The notes under the pieces: model-generated
Seen by the model: only the letters and a program-made list of their open reading frames with translations
What the model was told of the DNA's origin: nothing
Databases searched by the model: none
Program-made: the position numbers and the translations under genes
DNA from: Gymnodinialimonas sp. 57CJ19
GTDB taxonomy: Bacteria > Pseudomonadota > Alphaproteobacteria > Rhodobacterales > Rhodobacteraceae
DNA: 64,000 bases
Direction of reading: 5' to 3'
NCBI RefSeq assembly: GCF_038396845.1
Contig: NZ_CP151587.1
Span: forward strand, 2,082,001 to 2,146,000
Shown: piece by piece, positions 10,093 to 19,241 of the stretch
Numbering within the stretch: the stretch's first letter is position 1
Layout: every line of letters starts with the position of its first letter

Positions 10093-11198
10093 TTTCGCAC
10101 CCCTGTGGCCAAGCCGTTGATCTCGTCCGCGTCCATCGTGATCTGAATTTTCACCTCGCCCGCCGGTTCCTGTGCCGCATAGTCAAAAGCGGCAACAGAG
10201 TCGGCGAAATCGAAAGTCCGCGTGATCAGCGGTTCGACGTCGATGGCACCAGAGGCGATCATGGCGACGCAGCGGTCAAACACATGCGCATAGCGGAACA
10301 CGTGCTCGACCCGCGCCTCCTTGATCTGCGCCGATGCAACGTCGTAGGCGATCGGCTCCAGGGGGATGCCGACGAATACGACCGTCCCGCCCGGTCGAAG
10401 GGGGTCAAAAACGCCCGCCGCCGCCGCCGCATTTCCCGAGCATTCATAGACAACATCGGCCCCCCATCCTTCTGTAGCCTCAAGAACTGCGGCCTTTAGG
10501 GAATCCCTGCGCACATTGACCGAAATGACCGGCCCCAATGTTGCCGCGAGCTTCAGTTTGTCATCATCCACGTCCGAGACCACCACCTGCGATGCGCCCG
10601 CGGCCACCGCAGCGAGCACGTTGAGCAAGCCGATCGGCCCTGCGCCCATCACCACGGCCACATGACCCGGGGCCGCCGCGGCCTTGGCCACAGCGTGCAC
10701 GCCCACGGCAAGGGGCTCGACCATTGCACCGGCCGCGAAAGACACGGTTTCGGGCAGTTTGAAGGTAAATGCCGCAGGATGCACAACGCTCCGCCGCAAA
10801 ACGCCGTGCACGGGCGGCGTCGCCCAGAACTGCACGTCAGGGTCCAGGTTGTACATGCCCATCCGGGTCGCGCGGTTCGTTGGGGTCGGGACGCCGGGTT
10901 CCATGCAGACCCGGTCGCCCACGTTGAAATTTTCCACCTCCGCGCCGACTTCGGTCACAACGCCCGAGACTTCGTGGCCGAGGATCATGGGCTCGTTCAC
11001 AACAAAGGGGCCGATCGCGCCATGGGTGTAATAGTGCACGTCCGATCCGCAGATGCCGACGGTATGGACGCGAATGCGCAGATCCTGCGGGCCGAGCGGT
11101 TCTTCTATAGCGAATTCCCGCAAGGTGATCTTACCCTTGCGTTCCAGAACCAGGGCGGTTGTGTCGTCGCTGGCGTTTTCACGGGGGGTCATCAACAT
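10089..11198 (-). CDS. zinc-dependent xylitol/sorbitol dehydrogenase-like MDR
   Basis: A 369-residue medium-chain dehydrogenase. The catalytic zinc ligands are visible in [13 protein letters not shown] (Cys), GHEVSG (His-Glu) and [11 protein letters not shown] (Glu). The NAD-binding motif is [16 protein letters not shown]. It resembles sorbitol/xylitol dehydrogenases, oxidising xylitol to D-xylulose or another polyol to its ketose. The loop that usually holds four structural zinc cysteines reads [19 protein letters not shown] and has none, as in mammalian sorbitol dehydrogenase, so only the catalytic zinc is expected. It has a GAGGA ribosome binding site before the ATG at 11198. It is the first gene of the operon with the SDR and xylB. 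Confidence 0.9.
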   Translation of the reverse strand: MLMTPRENASDDTTALVLERKGKITLREFAIEEPLGPQDLRIRVHTVGICGSDVHYYTHGAIGPFVVNEPMILGHEVSGVVTEVGAEVENFNVGDRVCMEPGVPTPTNRATRMGMYNLDPDVQFWATPPVHGVLRRSVVHPAAFTFKLPETVSFAAGAMVEPLAVGVHAVAKAAAAPGHVAVVMGAGPIGLLNVLAAVAAGASQVVVSDVDDDKLKLAATLGPVISVNVRRDSLKAAVLEATEGWGADVVYECSGNAAAAAGVFDPLRPGGTVVFVGIPLEPIAYDVASAQIKEARVEHVFRYAHVFDRCVAMIASGAIDVEPLITRTFDFADSVAAFDYAAQEPAGEVKIQITMDADEINGLATGVRK

Positions 11199-11316
11199 GG
11201 CAGCATCCTCTTTGGCATCGACGTGAACCTAAAATGCTGCCTGTACCGCTTGCCACACGTTTACGCGCGATCAGGCAAACATTCTTGCCGAAAAAAAGAT
11301 GGCGCCGCCCATGGGT

Positions 11317-12213
11317 TTAGCCCATTGGTTCAGTCGTTAATGGCGTCTCGCGTAGTTTCAGGCGGTATTCTCGTGGTGTCTCGCGGCAAAGTACGAAAAA
11401 CTGTCGGTTGAAGTTCGCCGTGTTGTTGAAGCCGGACTCAAAACAAATCTCGGTGATTGAAAGATCGGTGGAGGCCAGCAGGCGGCAGGCATGATGTACG
11501 CGCATCTGGTTGACGTAACGTGCAAATGTGTGCCCCGTCTGCCGCTTGAAGAAGCGACTGAATGTGCTGGTGGCCATGTGAACCAGATCGGCCATGTCCC
11601 CTAGCCGCAGATCCTCTGTGTAGTGGGTCGAGATATGCGCCATCACAGTCTCGAGCTTGCGTGACGTCGTGGTATGGGCCCCGATGCCGGGGGCGCACTG
11701 CGACAGCACGCGCCGCTCTGCCGGTACAGCCGCAAGTCGATGGAGAAGTTCAAGAAACAACGTTAACCGACGTATCCCGCGGGTTTCTCCTATCTGGGCC
11801 AGAAGGGCCGCGCCATCGTCGCGGGTCGTCCCGGAAAACTCGACCCCATAGGCAGATTCCCTGAGTAGAACTTCCACGGCTTCCATCTCGGAAAAGCCCT
11901 TCAGGGTTCGAACGAGGTCCGGGACGAACTGGACCAGCATGTCGCGCTGTTCCAGTCGCTGCCCCGGGCGCAGATCGCTGACCCAGTTATGCGGCAGGTT
12001 CGGCCCGGTCAGCACAAGGCATCCCGGATTAAAGGGGCCGATATGATCCCCAATCATCATCTTCCCGCCGACTTCCTGGGTCAGGTGCAGCTCATACTCG
12101 GGGTGATGATGCCACTTCGCCAGATGGTGCGGATAGCCGTGCACTTCCCAACGAAATGACTGCGACGGGTCGTAAACAATTACCTCGAAATCTGGGTCAT
12201 ATAGCTGATGCAA
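11317..12213 (-). CDS. AraC family transcriptional regulator with cupin domain
   Basis: About 298 residues from a TTG start at 12213 (reads LHQLYDPDFEVIVYDPSQSF), with an AGAGGGAA ribosome binding site just upstream. The N-terminal part is a cupin sensor (HHHPEYELHLTQEVGGKMMIGDHIGPFNPGCLVLTGPNLPHNW). The C-terminal ~100 residues hold the two-helix-turn-helix AraC domain (LGDMADLVHMATSTFSRFFKRQ, then STDLSITEICFESGFNNTANFNRQF). The frame continues upstream to an ATG at 12480, but that extension overlaps the divergent ABC operon start and has no domain character. It sits between the pentitol operon and the divergent importer and is the likely regulator of both. Confidence 0.88.
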   Translation of the reverse strand: MHQLYDPDFEVIVYDPSQSFRWEVHGYPHHLAKWHHHPEYELHLTQEVGGKMMIGDHIGPFNPGCLVLTGPNLPHNWVSDLRPGQRLEQRDMLVQFVPDLVRTLKGFSEMEAVEVLLRESAYGVEFSGTTRDDGAALLAQIGETRGIRRLTLFLELLHRLAAVPAERRVLSQCAPGIGAHTTTSRKLETVMAHISTHYTEDLRLGDMADLVHMATSTFSRFFKRQTGHTFARYVNQMRVHHACRLLASTDLSITEICFESGFNNTANFNRQFFVLCRETPREYRLKLRETPLTTEPMG

Positions 12214-12289
12214 GGCCGTTTCCCTCTTGGTTTGGGCGCTGGTTTGATACCGGGAAGGGTTATCTTCAAATGCGCCACTTGAGCAGACA

Positions 12290-12309
12290 CTTGCACGAAA
12301 GTTTGCAAG
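12290..12309. promoter_or_regulatory. inverted repeat in the AraC/ABC divergent intergenic region
   Basis: CTTGCA, eight bases, TGCAAG: perfect 6-bp arms located between the AraC start (12213) and the ABC ATPase start (12466). Nearby TTG-containing direct repeats (about 12278-12295) are also seen. It is a candidate AraC-type operator for the importer and perhaps for autoregulation. No footprint-level evidence can be read from the sequence. Confidence 0.35.
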
Positions 12310-12465
12310 AACGCCAAGAATTTTGGCGCTTAAATTGCGGCGTCTGGTTAGCGTTTTTTCATCAGCGGGTGTGCGACGGCCATAAATAAATGGGCCTGAT
12401 CGCAAGGGGCCCCGTGTTTGCCTGTTCATCCGCGAAGACGCTGGACGCAGGATTGGGAGGAAGAA

Positions 12466-13260
12466 ATGTTTGATGATCACGACGCGCAGACGGTGCGGGG
12501 GGACGTGCTTCTTGATGCGCGGAACCTGAACAAGTCATACGGTGGGTTGCGGGCTCTTAATGATGTGAGCCTCAATATCCGGCGTGGTGAGATTATGGCC
12601 TTGGTCGGTGATAACGGCGCCGGAAAGTCCACTCTCATCAAGGTCCTATCGGGTGCCTTGCGCCCTGACGCAGGCGAAATCACGTTTGATAAACGCGCGG
12701 TCACGCTGACCAGTCCGTTGGATGCCACGGATATCGGCATCGAGACGGTTCACCAGAGCCTCGGCTTGGTGAATGAGTTGAACGTGCCGCAAAATGTCTT
12801 TCTGGGACGAGAATTACGCAAACGTGTCTTCGGTCTGCCAGTGCTCGACAAGGCAGAGATGCGCAAGCGGACGGTTGAGTTGCTGCACAACTTTGCCATC
12901 GGCCTTCCGACGCTCAATGAACCGGTCCAACAGCTTTCCGGTGGGCAACGTCAGACCATCGCCATCAGCCGTCTTTTGCTGGCCGAGCCGCAACTTCTGA
13001 TCATGGACGAGCCGATGGCGGCTCTGGGTGTCGATGAAGGCGGAAAGGTCCTGGCGCTGGTTGAGCGGATGCGGGAGCAAGGTCTGACCGTTCTGATCAT
13101 CAGCCACAATCTGGAGCACGTCTTCCGCATCGCTGATCGCGTTGCGGTCATGAAGAACGGCCAGATGATTGACATCGTTAACACTGCCGACGTCACCCGC
13201 GAAGAAATCGTGCGCAAAATCACAATTGGCAATGCTCAAGATGACAGGAGCCAGGCATGA
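12466..13260 (+). CDS. sugar ABC importer ATP-binding protein (single ATPase domain)
   Basis: 264 residues from the ATG at 12466, preceded by GGGAGGAAG. It contains Walker A GDNGAGKSTLIKVL, Q-loop region, signature LSGGQRQTIAISRLL, Walker B LLIMDEP and the switch His in LIISHNLEH. The closest type is the FrcA/short CUT2 ATPase: one nucleotide-binding domain rather than the two tandem domains of RbsA. It energises uptake through the permease encoded next, whose start overlaps its stop. The context with pentitol enzymes points to a pentitol, pentose or related sugar. Confidence 0.93.
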   Translation: MFDDHDAQTVRGDVLLDARNLNKSYGGLRALNDVSLNIRRGEIMALVGDNGAGKSTLIKVLSGALRPDAGEITFDKRAVTLTSPLDATDIGIETVHQSLGLVNELNVPQNVFLGRELRKRVFGLPVLDKAEMRKRTVELLHNFAIGLPTLNEPVQQLSGGQRQTIAISRLLLAEPQLLIMDEPMAALGVDEGGKVLALVERMREQGLTVLIISHNLEHVFRIADRVAVMKNGQMIDIVNTADVTREEIVRKITIGNAQDDRSQA

Positions 13261-14294
13261 CCGATACAACCACCCACGTCAGACCAAAGCTGAAGCAACT
13301 TGGTCAGAACGATCGAAAGTTCCGTATGGAAAGCGTTGGCCTGACCTTCGTGCTTGTGGCGCTGATCGTGCTGTTCACACTCATCAATCCACGTTTCGCG
13401 TCGATACCGAACTTGCTTAACGTCCTGACACAGGCGTCAACATATCTGATCGTTGCGATGGGCATGACGCTGGTCATCACCAAAGGTGGGATCGACCTGT
13501 CCGTGGGGTCTCTCATGGCGCTCGTGACCTGTGTGGCATTCAGCCTGATGGATAACGGGATGCACTATATCCCAGCGCTGATACTGATGTTTGTCATGGC
13601 CATGGCTCTGGGGGCGCTCAACGGCGCGATGGTTGCCTTCCTGGCAATCCCGGCGCTGATTGCAACCCTTGGTACAATGGTGGCCTTTCGGGGGCTGGCG
13701 CTGCTGCATTCGGCCGGTCAACTCTATTTCGGATTGCCACCAGAAGTTGTCTGGCTCGGGCAGGGGGACGTGCTGGGTATTCCGGTGCCAATCCTGATCG
13801 CCGCCGCCTTCGTCGCCCTGACCCATTGGCTGTTCAACTTGTCCGCCTTCGGCATGCATGTGCGCTCTGTCGGGGGCAACCGCGAGGCCGCGCGGTTGGC
13901 GGGTATCAAGGTGTGGCGGATCGAATTGGCGGTATACGCCTACATCGGTTTTGCCGTGGCTCTTGGGGGGCTGTTGTGGATGGCCCGCATCGACGGGACC
14001 CAGGCAACGCTTGGCACCGCGATGGAAATCCATGTGATCGCTGCGGTGATTATTGGCGGCACCAGCCTCTTTGGCGGGCGCGGCATGATCTACGGCTCAC
14101 TCCTGGGGGCGATCTTGCTGAGCATGCTGAACAACGCCCTGGTCATTGCCGGCGTGGATTTCTTCTACCAGCTCGTTGCCGTCGGCATCATCGTGATCGT
14201 CGCTGTGACGGTGAACAACATCCGTGAAAACCGGATTGAATGGATCGCCCAATGGCGGAGCAGACGTGCCGCAGAAAGGGCTCAGAACCGCTGA
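13257..14294 (+). CDS. sugar ABC importer permease (RbsC/FrcC type)
   Basis: A 345-residue integral membrane protein with about eight to ten hydrophobic segments. The family segments are LTLVITKGGIDLSVGSLMAL (MxLVIxxxGIDLSVG), PALIATLGTMVAFRGLALL and HVIAAVIIGGTSLFGGRG, all standard in CUT2 permeases. The start overlaps the ATPase stop as ATGA. The C-terminus is basic (RSRRAAERAQNR). It forms the channel for the substrate bound by the protein encoded at 14330. Confidence 0.93.
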   Translation: MTDTTTHVRPKLKQLGQNDRKFRMESVGLTFVLVALIVLFTLINPRFASIPNLLNVLTQASTYLIVAMGMTLVITKGGIDLSVGSLMALVTCVAFSLMDNGMHYIPALILMFVMAMALGALNGAMVAFLAIPALIATLGTMVAFRGLALLHSAGQLYFGLPPEVVWLGQGDVLGIPVPILIAAAFVALTHWLFNLSAFGMHVRSVGGNREAARLAGIKVWRIELAVYAYIGFAVALGGLLWMARIDGTQATLGTAMEIHVIAAVIIGGTSLFGGRGMIYGSLLGAILLSMLNNALVIAGVDFFYQLVAVGIIVIVAVTVNNIRENRIEWIAQWRSRRAAERAQNR

Positions 14295-14329
14295 CATTCT
14301 CAAGACAGAAACCAAAGGGAGGAAGAACG

Positions 14330-15325
14330 ATGAAAGTAACTAGAAGACATCTTATGGCCAGCGCGATGGCCGGCGCCATCGCGGCGACGGCCGCACCGGG
14401 CGCAATGGCACAGGACGACGCGATCGAGATCGCTTACCTGTCGCCCTCATTCGATATCTCGGACGCTTGGGAGCGCGTCTACTGGAGCATGAGCGCACGT
14501 CTGGACGAGCTCGGCGTAGATCATGAAGTGACGCTTCTGGCGGTGCAGAACGCGTCAGATCACGCGGGACAGTTGGACCAGATCCAGGCCGTGATCCAGC
14601 GCGGTGCCGACTATGTTTTCTTGGGCGCGACCGAGTACGAATCCGCCGCAGTCGGGCTACGCCTTCTGAACGAGGCGGGCATTCCGGTCGTCGTCTACAA
14701 CTTCCTTGAACCCCACGAGGACGAAGCGTCCCGCGCCATGCAATATATCGCCTTCGACCATTATGAAGGCGGTCGTATGGCGGGCGAATGGACGGTCGAG
14801 CAACTGGAGGGCGAAGGCCAAGTCGCTGTGCTCCAGGGCGTTGCAGGTGTGGTCAGTGACCAGCGCATGGCGGGCTTTGTCGATGTGGTGTCTCAACATC
14901 CAGGCATCGACCTCGAGATCGGTGTCCACACGGATTTCGACCGTGTGCGGGCTTTCGAGGCCACGCAGAACCTCATCGCGGCGCATCCCGATCTTGACGT
15001 CATCTACGGCGTGTCGACGGCAGTTGGCCTTGGTATCGGTCAGGCCCTGCGCGGGGCGGGGCTGTCTGACCAGGTGATGTCGATTGGCTTCGGCGGCACC
15101 GGTGACGAAATCCAGGCGATGAGCGAGGGCTGGCTTAGTGCATCGCCCTTGCGTTCCATCGACGATAGCGGCGTGGCCGTGGCCGATGCGTTCCACGCTC
15201 ACATGAACGGCGAGCCTGTGGAACCCGTGTGGTCTGGGCCTTTCGTGATGATTGATGCCGACAGTGATGCGGAAGCAATCGTTTCCCATGCAAACCGCTA
15301 CTCGAACCCTGCGATGGGGCGGTGA
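14330..15325 (+). CDS. periplasmic sugar-binding protein of the ABC importer
   Basis: 331 residues from the ATG at 14330 with an excellent GGGAGGAAG ribosome binding site. The N-terminus MKVTRRHLMASAMAGAIAA has a twin-arginine-like TRRHLMA before a hydrophobic stretch and an AMA cleavage site, so Tat export is plausible. The mature part is a family 1 periplasmic-binding fold: IEIAYLSPSFDISDAWERVYW, IQAVIQRGADYVFLGA, VAVLQGVAGVVSDQRMAGFVDVV, and VIYGVSTAVGLGIGQAL. It resembles LacI-type sugar-binding proteins. Substrate is not evident from sequence. The neighbouring enzymes suggest a pentitol or pentulose. Confidence 0.9.
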   Translation: MKVTRRHLMASAMAGAIAATAAPGAMAQDDAIEIAYLSPSFDISDAWERVYWSMSARLDELGVDHEVTLLAVQNASDHAGQLDQIQAVIQRGADYVFLGATEYESAAVGLRLLNEAGIPVVVYNFLEPHEDEASRAMQYIAFDHYEGGRMAGEWTVEQLEGEGQVAVLQGVAGVVSDQRMAGFVDVVSQHPGIDLEIGVHTDFDRVRAFEATQNLIAAHPDLDVIYGVSTAVGLGIGQALRGAGLSDQVMSIGFGGTGDEIQAMSEGWLSASPLRSIDDSGVAVADAFHAHMNGEPVEPVWSGPFVMIDADSDAEAIVSHANRYSNPAMGR

Positions 15326-15588
15326 GCCTTAGGCCATAGGCGGGGCTGTCATGCCAGTCCCTTGCTATCTTGGGCTGCGACCTCAACGGTCGTGGCCCGT
15401 ATTTTTTGGCACGTGAAGGCGCCGATCAGGGCAATCGCGATGGCGTCAGGACCGCCGTGTTTCAGGCCTTTTAGCGCGGCATTTTCCCATTATCCCTGAA
15501 GGGTTCCGCAGGAAACGATCGTATGGTTTGCACGATCCCTGAGGGCCGGAGGTGGTCGATCCAATGGTCTTTCACGGCTTGCCGAGGG

Positions 15589-16410
15589 TCAGAGCTGGCC
15601 TTCTATCTGACCCGCCATGATCGCAATGGCCCGCTGATAGACCGGCGCCGCATTCCATGCTTGAATGGCCCTGAAGTTGCGTTGGCCTTCCTGATAACCT
15701 CGGCCCGGTCGCCAGCCGTTTTGGCGTAAGAAGTTCGCGGTCGAAGCCATGGCATCGGTAAGATTATTCAGGTCTATGCGCCCGTCGCCGTTTCCATCTA
15801 CGCCGTAGCGCAAAACGTTGCCCGGCAGGAATTGCGTATGTCCGAGTTCGCCATGCATCGCGCCGATTGTATTGGGGCTGATTGCGCCGCGATCGACAAG
15901 GATGAGCGCGGCCAAGGCATGTTCGCTGAAGAAGTCGGACCGGCGGCAGTCGTAGGCAAGCGTTGCAATGGCCGAGACGACGTTCGCATTGCCCATGAAG
16001 TTGCCAAAACCCGTCTCCATTCCGTGGATCGCCACGAGCACCGCAGGGGGCACACCAAAAGCACGCTCAAGCGACCCGTAAAACTCAGCGTTCTCTGCAA
16101 TCCGCCGCCGACCTTGTTGGACGATCGTTGCCGCGCCACGAATGCGCATGAACTCTTCGAGCGAGTAACTGAAGGAGCGTTGGTCGCGGTCTGCCGCAAT
16201 CGTGCGCGTGGCATAGGTCGTGCCGGCCAACGCTTGTAACCCGGCTGGACCGACATCTGCCGCGGCGGCTTCTGCTGCGAATTCCTGCTGCCAGCGCGCG
16301 AAGCCAGAGGCGTCATTGCCGCAGGTGGCAGCCATGGCCGCTGCGGGTGCGCCGAGCATGAGGGACGTCACCAGGGCGTTACGAAGGGCGCGGGATAAGC
16401 GTGGGTGCAT
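15589..16410 (-). CDS. MltB-type lytic murein transglycosylase
   Basis: 273 residues from the ATG at 16410 (MHPRLSRALRNALVTS, signal peptide to about residue 28, ATC after AAAMA), with GGAG before the start. The SLT_2 fold is shown by VPPAVLVAIHGMETGFGNFMGN, where the catalytic Glu is in METGFG, then GELGHTQFLPGNVLRYGVDGNGDGRIDLNNLTDAMASTANFLRQNGW. It cleaves the glycan strands of peptidoglycan to 1,6-anhydro-MurNAc ends in the periplasm. There is no C-terminal PG-binding domain, unlike longer relatives. It stands alone and its neighbours are unrelated. Confidence 0.92.
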   Translation of the reverse strand: MHPRLSRALRNALVTSLMLGAPAAAMAATCGNDASGFARWQQEFAAEAAAADVGPAGLQALAGTTYATRTIAADRDQRSFSYSLEEFMRIRGAATIVQQGRRRIAENAEFYGSLERAFGVPPAVLVAIHGMETGFGNFMGNANVVSAIATLAYDCRRSDFFSEHALAALILVDRGAISPNTIGAMHGELGHTQFLPGNVLRYGVDGNGDGRIDLNNLTDAMASTANFLRQNGWRPGRGYQEGQRNFRAIQAWNAAPVYQRAIAIMAGQIEGQL

Positions 16411-16570
16411 AATAGATCTCCGAAAGCGACGGGATGACTTTGGCGGCATTGCGTGAAGGGTAGCATGAGAGAAGCCCAGGTGGGCAAAAAATCAAATGCT
16501 CCCTAAAAAGCGGCTCTTTCACGGAGACTTTCGCAGCACGCGATGAACTTTCGAGCCGGCGCCAAGCCAC

Positions 16571-16849
16571 CTATCGGAAAATCTCGCGGGGCGTGGTTTT
16601 GGCCGTGAGCGCCTCACTTGAATGGGCTAATTTGAAAGGCGGTACATGATTGACTGTTAGTTTATCGGCACGACGTCCCCTGGCGCGGGTGGGGGGGCGG
16701 TAACCCGGTGCTTCATACCGCGCTAGCTTTCGATGATCCCAGTTCACCTGCGGCTTTCCGGGCGCGATATCGGGCCTGTCGATAGTCCTGTCCTGCACCC
16801 ACTTGAGGATCGCCAGACTGGTGAATTCGGCGTCATTGTCGGACAACAT
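16571..16849 (-). pseudogene. IS3-family transposase OrfB remnant
   Basis: The 92-residue frame begins LSDNDAEFTSLAILKWVQD and continues to IAPGKPQVNWDHRKLARYEAPGYRPPTR. This is the last third of an IS3-family DDE integrase (usually SDNGPEFTS..AI..W......IAPGKPQ.N). The DNA between KPQ and the C-terminal end is deleted and the third catalytic carboxylate region is missing. No full transposase frame exists, so it is a dead fragment. Confidence 0.75.
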
Positions 16850-16922
16850 GGATTTCCACCAAATGAACTACCGTTTACCTACGGGCGTCACCAATTTAGC
16901 GAATTGACACCTCGTGGTACGG

Positions 16923-17141
16923 CATAGCCTGATGTTCTTTTGTGAGGAGCTTTTCCGGCTCGCCATTCTTGTTTTGCAGCGTCCGCAACCGTTCCGCGTC
17001 CATTGGTTCCATACCACCATACGGCGATTTGCATTTGTAGGACGTCGTAGACCTGATCCTTTTCCGCCGACATGAAGCACCCGTCTTCTCGCCGGCTTTT
17101 TGTTCATCAATAATCGCTATGACCTGTTCGCCTGTAGACCG
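16923..17141 (-). pseudogene. IS3-family transposase OrfA remnant
   Basis: Read on the minus strand this gives EQVIAIIDEQKAGEKTGASCRRK, then TSYKCKSPYGGMEPMDAERL, then RTLQNKNGEPEKLLTKEHQAM. It matches the IS3 OrfA layout (EQIIAIL.EQEAG.KTADVCRKHGIS..TFYKWK.KYGGM..SDA.RL..LE.EN.KLKKLLAE). Many substitutions (CRRK for CRKHGIS, YKCKSPYGG for YKWKAKYGG) and no usable start mean it is inactive. Together with the OrfB fragment at 16571 it marks an eroded insertion. Confidence 0.7.
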
Positions 17142-17360
17142 TGCCTACATTTGTCCGTCCATTGGCTGGGCGGACGTTTCACGAATTTGGAAGAGTCTTG
17201 GCGGCTCAGGACATATTTAGCGGCGGCTTTGGAGAGGCTGTATCAAAGCGTTTGATCGAGTTGCGAACGGCGGCTAGAGCGCCGGCAAAGTCTGGGGGGC
17301 TCGGAGCTTCGGGATCGGAGCTGCAAATTTTTCATCCGCCGTTCATGCTGGATCACAAAG
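17142..17360. other. intergenic stretch without a recognised gene
   Basis: Between the IS3 remnant and the hairpin that follows the FAH gene. An 82-residue plus-strand frame (17141-17389) runs through it but has no family features. It probably belongs to the eroded insertion. I see no terminal inverted repeats that would define the element's ends. Confidence 0.4.
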
Positions 17361-17384
17361 ACCTGCCGCCGTCCGGCGGCAGGT
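17361..17384 (-). terminator. hairpin terminator after the FAH-family gene
   Basis: ACCTGCCGCC-gtcc-GGCGGCAGGT: a perfect 10-bp stem with a 4-base loop, ten bases past the FAH stop codon. On the minus strand it is followed by TCTTTGTG, a weak T-run. It probably ends the 18992-17394 transcript. Confidence 0.7.
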
Positions 17385-17393
17385 CGTAAGTCA

Positions 17394-18248
17394 CTAAACG
17401 CCTTCTGGGTCGGCGATGGCTTCTTGGCGTTGGACGCCCAAGCCATCAATGCTCAATTCAACTCGGTCGCCCGGCTTCAGATAGCGTTGTGGTGATTGTC
17501 CCATGCCTACGCCCGGTGGTGTTCCGGTGGAGATCACATCGCCGGGATGCAGGGTCATGAATTGGCTGAGATAGCTTACCAGATGCGCGACACCGAATAC
17601 CATCGTCGCCGTGGATCCGTTTTGCATCGTCTCACCGTTGACGGTCAGCCACATCGGCAGGTCCTGAGGGTCATCGACCTCATCACGCGTTACCAGCCAA
17701 GGGCCGATTTGGCCGAAGTTGTCGCAGCTTTTGCCTTTGGTCCATTGGCCCGATCTTTCGGTCTGAAAGGCGCGTTCTGACACGTCATTTGTGACGGCAT
17801 AGCCCGCGACATACGACATTGCGTCGGCCTCGGTCACGTACTTTGCGCGGGCGCCGACAATGACGGCCAGTTCGACCTCCCAATCGGTCTTTACCGACCC
17901 CTTGGGAATGATGATCGGGTCGTCCGGACCGCATATTGCGCTGGTGGCCTTCATGAAGATGATCGGCTCGGACGGGACATCCATCCCAGTTTCAGCCGCG
18001 TGGTCAGAGTAGTTCAAACCGATGCAAATGAACTTACCTGTACCGTTGATGCATGGCCCAAGGCGGGTGCTCTCTGGAACGCTTGGAAGCGTCGATAGAT
18101 CCGTCTGGCGGATGACCTCCAGGCCCGCATCAGATAGGGTGTTGCCCGCGATGTCGGGTACAATGCCCGTAAGATCACGTACGGTGCCATTTGCATCCAC
18201 AATACCGGGACGCTCTTCGCCAATATGGCCAAATCGAACAAGTTTCAT
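17394..18248 (-). CDS. FAH-family hydrolase, possibly 2,4-diketo-3-deoxy-L-fuconate hydrolase
   Basis: A 284-residue fumarylacetoacetate-hydrolase-family protein. The metal-binding and active-site segments are CIGLNYSDHAAETG, FMKATSAICGPDDPIIIP, DWEVELAVIVG (metal Glu-x-Glu) and GDVISTGTPPGVGMG. The close pairing with the SDR at 18261, which resembles 2-keto-3-deoxy-L-fuconate dehydrogenase, suggests cleavage of a 2,4-diketo-3-deoxy sugar acid into pyruvate and a short hydroxyacid. Family assignment is firm and the substrate is inferred from this pair. It ends at a strong hairpin. Confidence 0.88.
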   Translation of the reverse strand: MKLVRFGHIGEERPGIVDANGTVRDLTGIVPDIAGNTLSDAGLEVIRQTDLSTLPSVPESTRLGPCINGTGKFICIGLNYSDHAAETGMDVPSEPIIFMKATSAICGPDDPIIIPKGSVKTDWEVELAVIVGARAKYVTEADAMSYVAGYAVTNDVSERAFQTERSGQWTKGKSCDNFGQIGPWLVTRDEVDDPQDLPMWLTVNGETMQNGSTATMVFGVAHLVSYLSQFMTLHPGDVISTGTPPGVGMGQSPQRYLKPGDRVELSIDGLGVQRQEAIADPEGV

Positions 18249-18260
18249 GTGTCTCTCTTC

Positions 18261-18992
18261 TCAGATATTTGACCAGCCGCCATCAATTATTTGGGCCGTG
18301 CCTGTGGTATAGGCGGAATCGTCGGACGCGAGGTATACGACCAATGCTGCAATCTCTTCGGGCGTTCCGACGCGTCCAATGGGTTGCCGCGCAATGAAGG
18401 CTTTGCGCGCAGCCTCGTAGTCATTGGTGGCTTGCAGGCGGTCTTCCAGCGATGGAGATTCCACCGTCGCGGGGCAAATCGCATTGCAGCGAATGCCCTT
18501 TAGGATGAAATCGGCCGCGACTGATTTTGTAATGCCGATCACAGCCGCCTTCGTCGCGCCATAGGCAAACCGATCTGGTGCCGCGATAACGGACGAAACA
18601 ACGGACGACATGTTGATGATCGACCCGCCGCCGTTCTCAATCATTCCCGGAAGAAAGCTGCGGATCATACGGTACAGAGACGTCACATTGAGATCATTGG
18701 AGAACGCCCATTGATCCTCGTCACAGTCTAAAATTGTGCCGTTTGCAACGAAACCCACGCAGTTGAATAGCACGTCTGGCGCCCCGATTTCGGCCGTAGC
18801 GCTTGCGATAGCATCTGGGTCACGTACGTCGAGCAACCGCGTTTCTACGCCTTCCAAAGTGCTCAACGCAGCTTCATTGACATCCGTTGCAATAACCCGT
18901 GCGCCCTCCGCAGCCATCGCCAGCGCTGACGCGCGTCCGATGCCTTGACCGGCGGCCGTCACAAGGCACGTCTTTCCGTCTAGTCGTCCCAT
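18261..18992 (-). CDS. SDR oxidoreductase, 2-keto-3-deoxy-L-fuconate dehydrogenase-like
   Basis: A 243-residue SDR starting MGRLDGKTCLVTAAGQGIGRASALAMAAEGARVIATDVNE, with DVLFNCVGFVANG, YGATK as active site, and IRCNAICPATVESPSLEDRL. The last block is the signature shared by BDH2-like enzymes and 2-keto-3-deoxy-L-fuconate dehydrogenases. An AGGAGGACAG ribosome binding site precedes the ATG at 18992. With the FAH hydrolase it would form the last two steps of a non-phosphorylating L-fucose-like sugar pathway. The upstream steps (dehydrogenase, lactonase, dehydratase) are not adjacent. Confidence 0.85.
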   Translation of the reverse strand: MGRLDGKTCLVTAAGQGIGRASALAMAAEGARVIATDVNEAALSTLEGVETRLLDVRDPDAIASATAEIGAPDVLFNCVGFVANGTILDCDEDQWAFSNDLNVTSLYRMIRSFLPGMIENGGGSIINMSSVVSSVIAAPDRFAYGATKAAVIGITKSVAADFILKGIRCNAICPATVESPSLEDRLQATNDYEAARKAFIARQPIGRVGTPEEIAALVVYLASDDSAYTTGTAQIIDGGWSNI

Positions 18993-19024
18993 TTCTGTCC
19001 TCCTAAATGCGTCGCCGTAGGGAT

Positions 19025-19063
19025 GTTCTACTGTTGGAGCTAAGTAATTTTAGCAGTCAGAAC
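19025..19063. promoter_or_regulatory. palindromic element between divergent SDR and nanEK
   Basis: A central GCTAA-GTAATT-TTAGC palindrome (19039-19054) lies in a wider GTTCT...AGAAC imperfect inverted repeat. It falls in the 250-base gap between the SDR start (18992, minus) and the nanEK start (19242, plus). It is a candidate operator for one or both. Confidence 0.4.
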
Positions 19064-19241
19064 AGCAAGATATGCTTGGTCACCTCGGCTGGGGTAGCAT
19101 CCTACTTCGCGGCGGGAAGTGCCAGATCAAAATTTGTACCGATTGCTTTGCGGCCAGTTTTTGGCCCCGTGTCGTCCTGATTGATCCGTTGCGGCGTGTG
19201 GCAAATTGAGCGTAACAAACCGCATGGAACAGGACAGGCCA

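Noticed and set aside
12214..12480. N-terminal extension of the AraC regulator to the ATG at 12480
   Set aside because: The extra residues have no domain character and overlap the start of the divergent ABC operon. A TTG with a good ribosome binding site at 12213 fits the domain.
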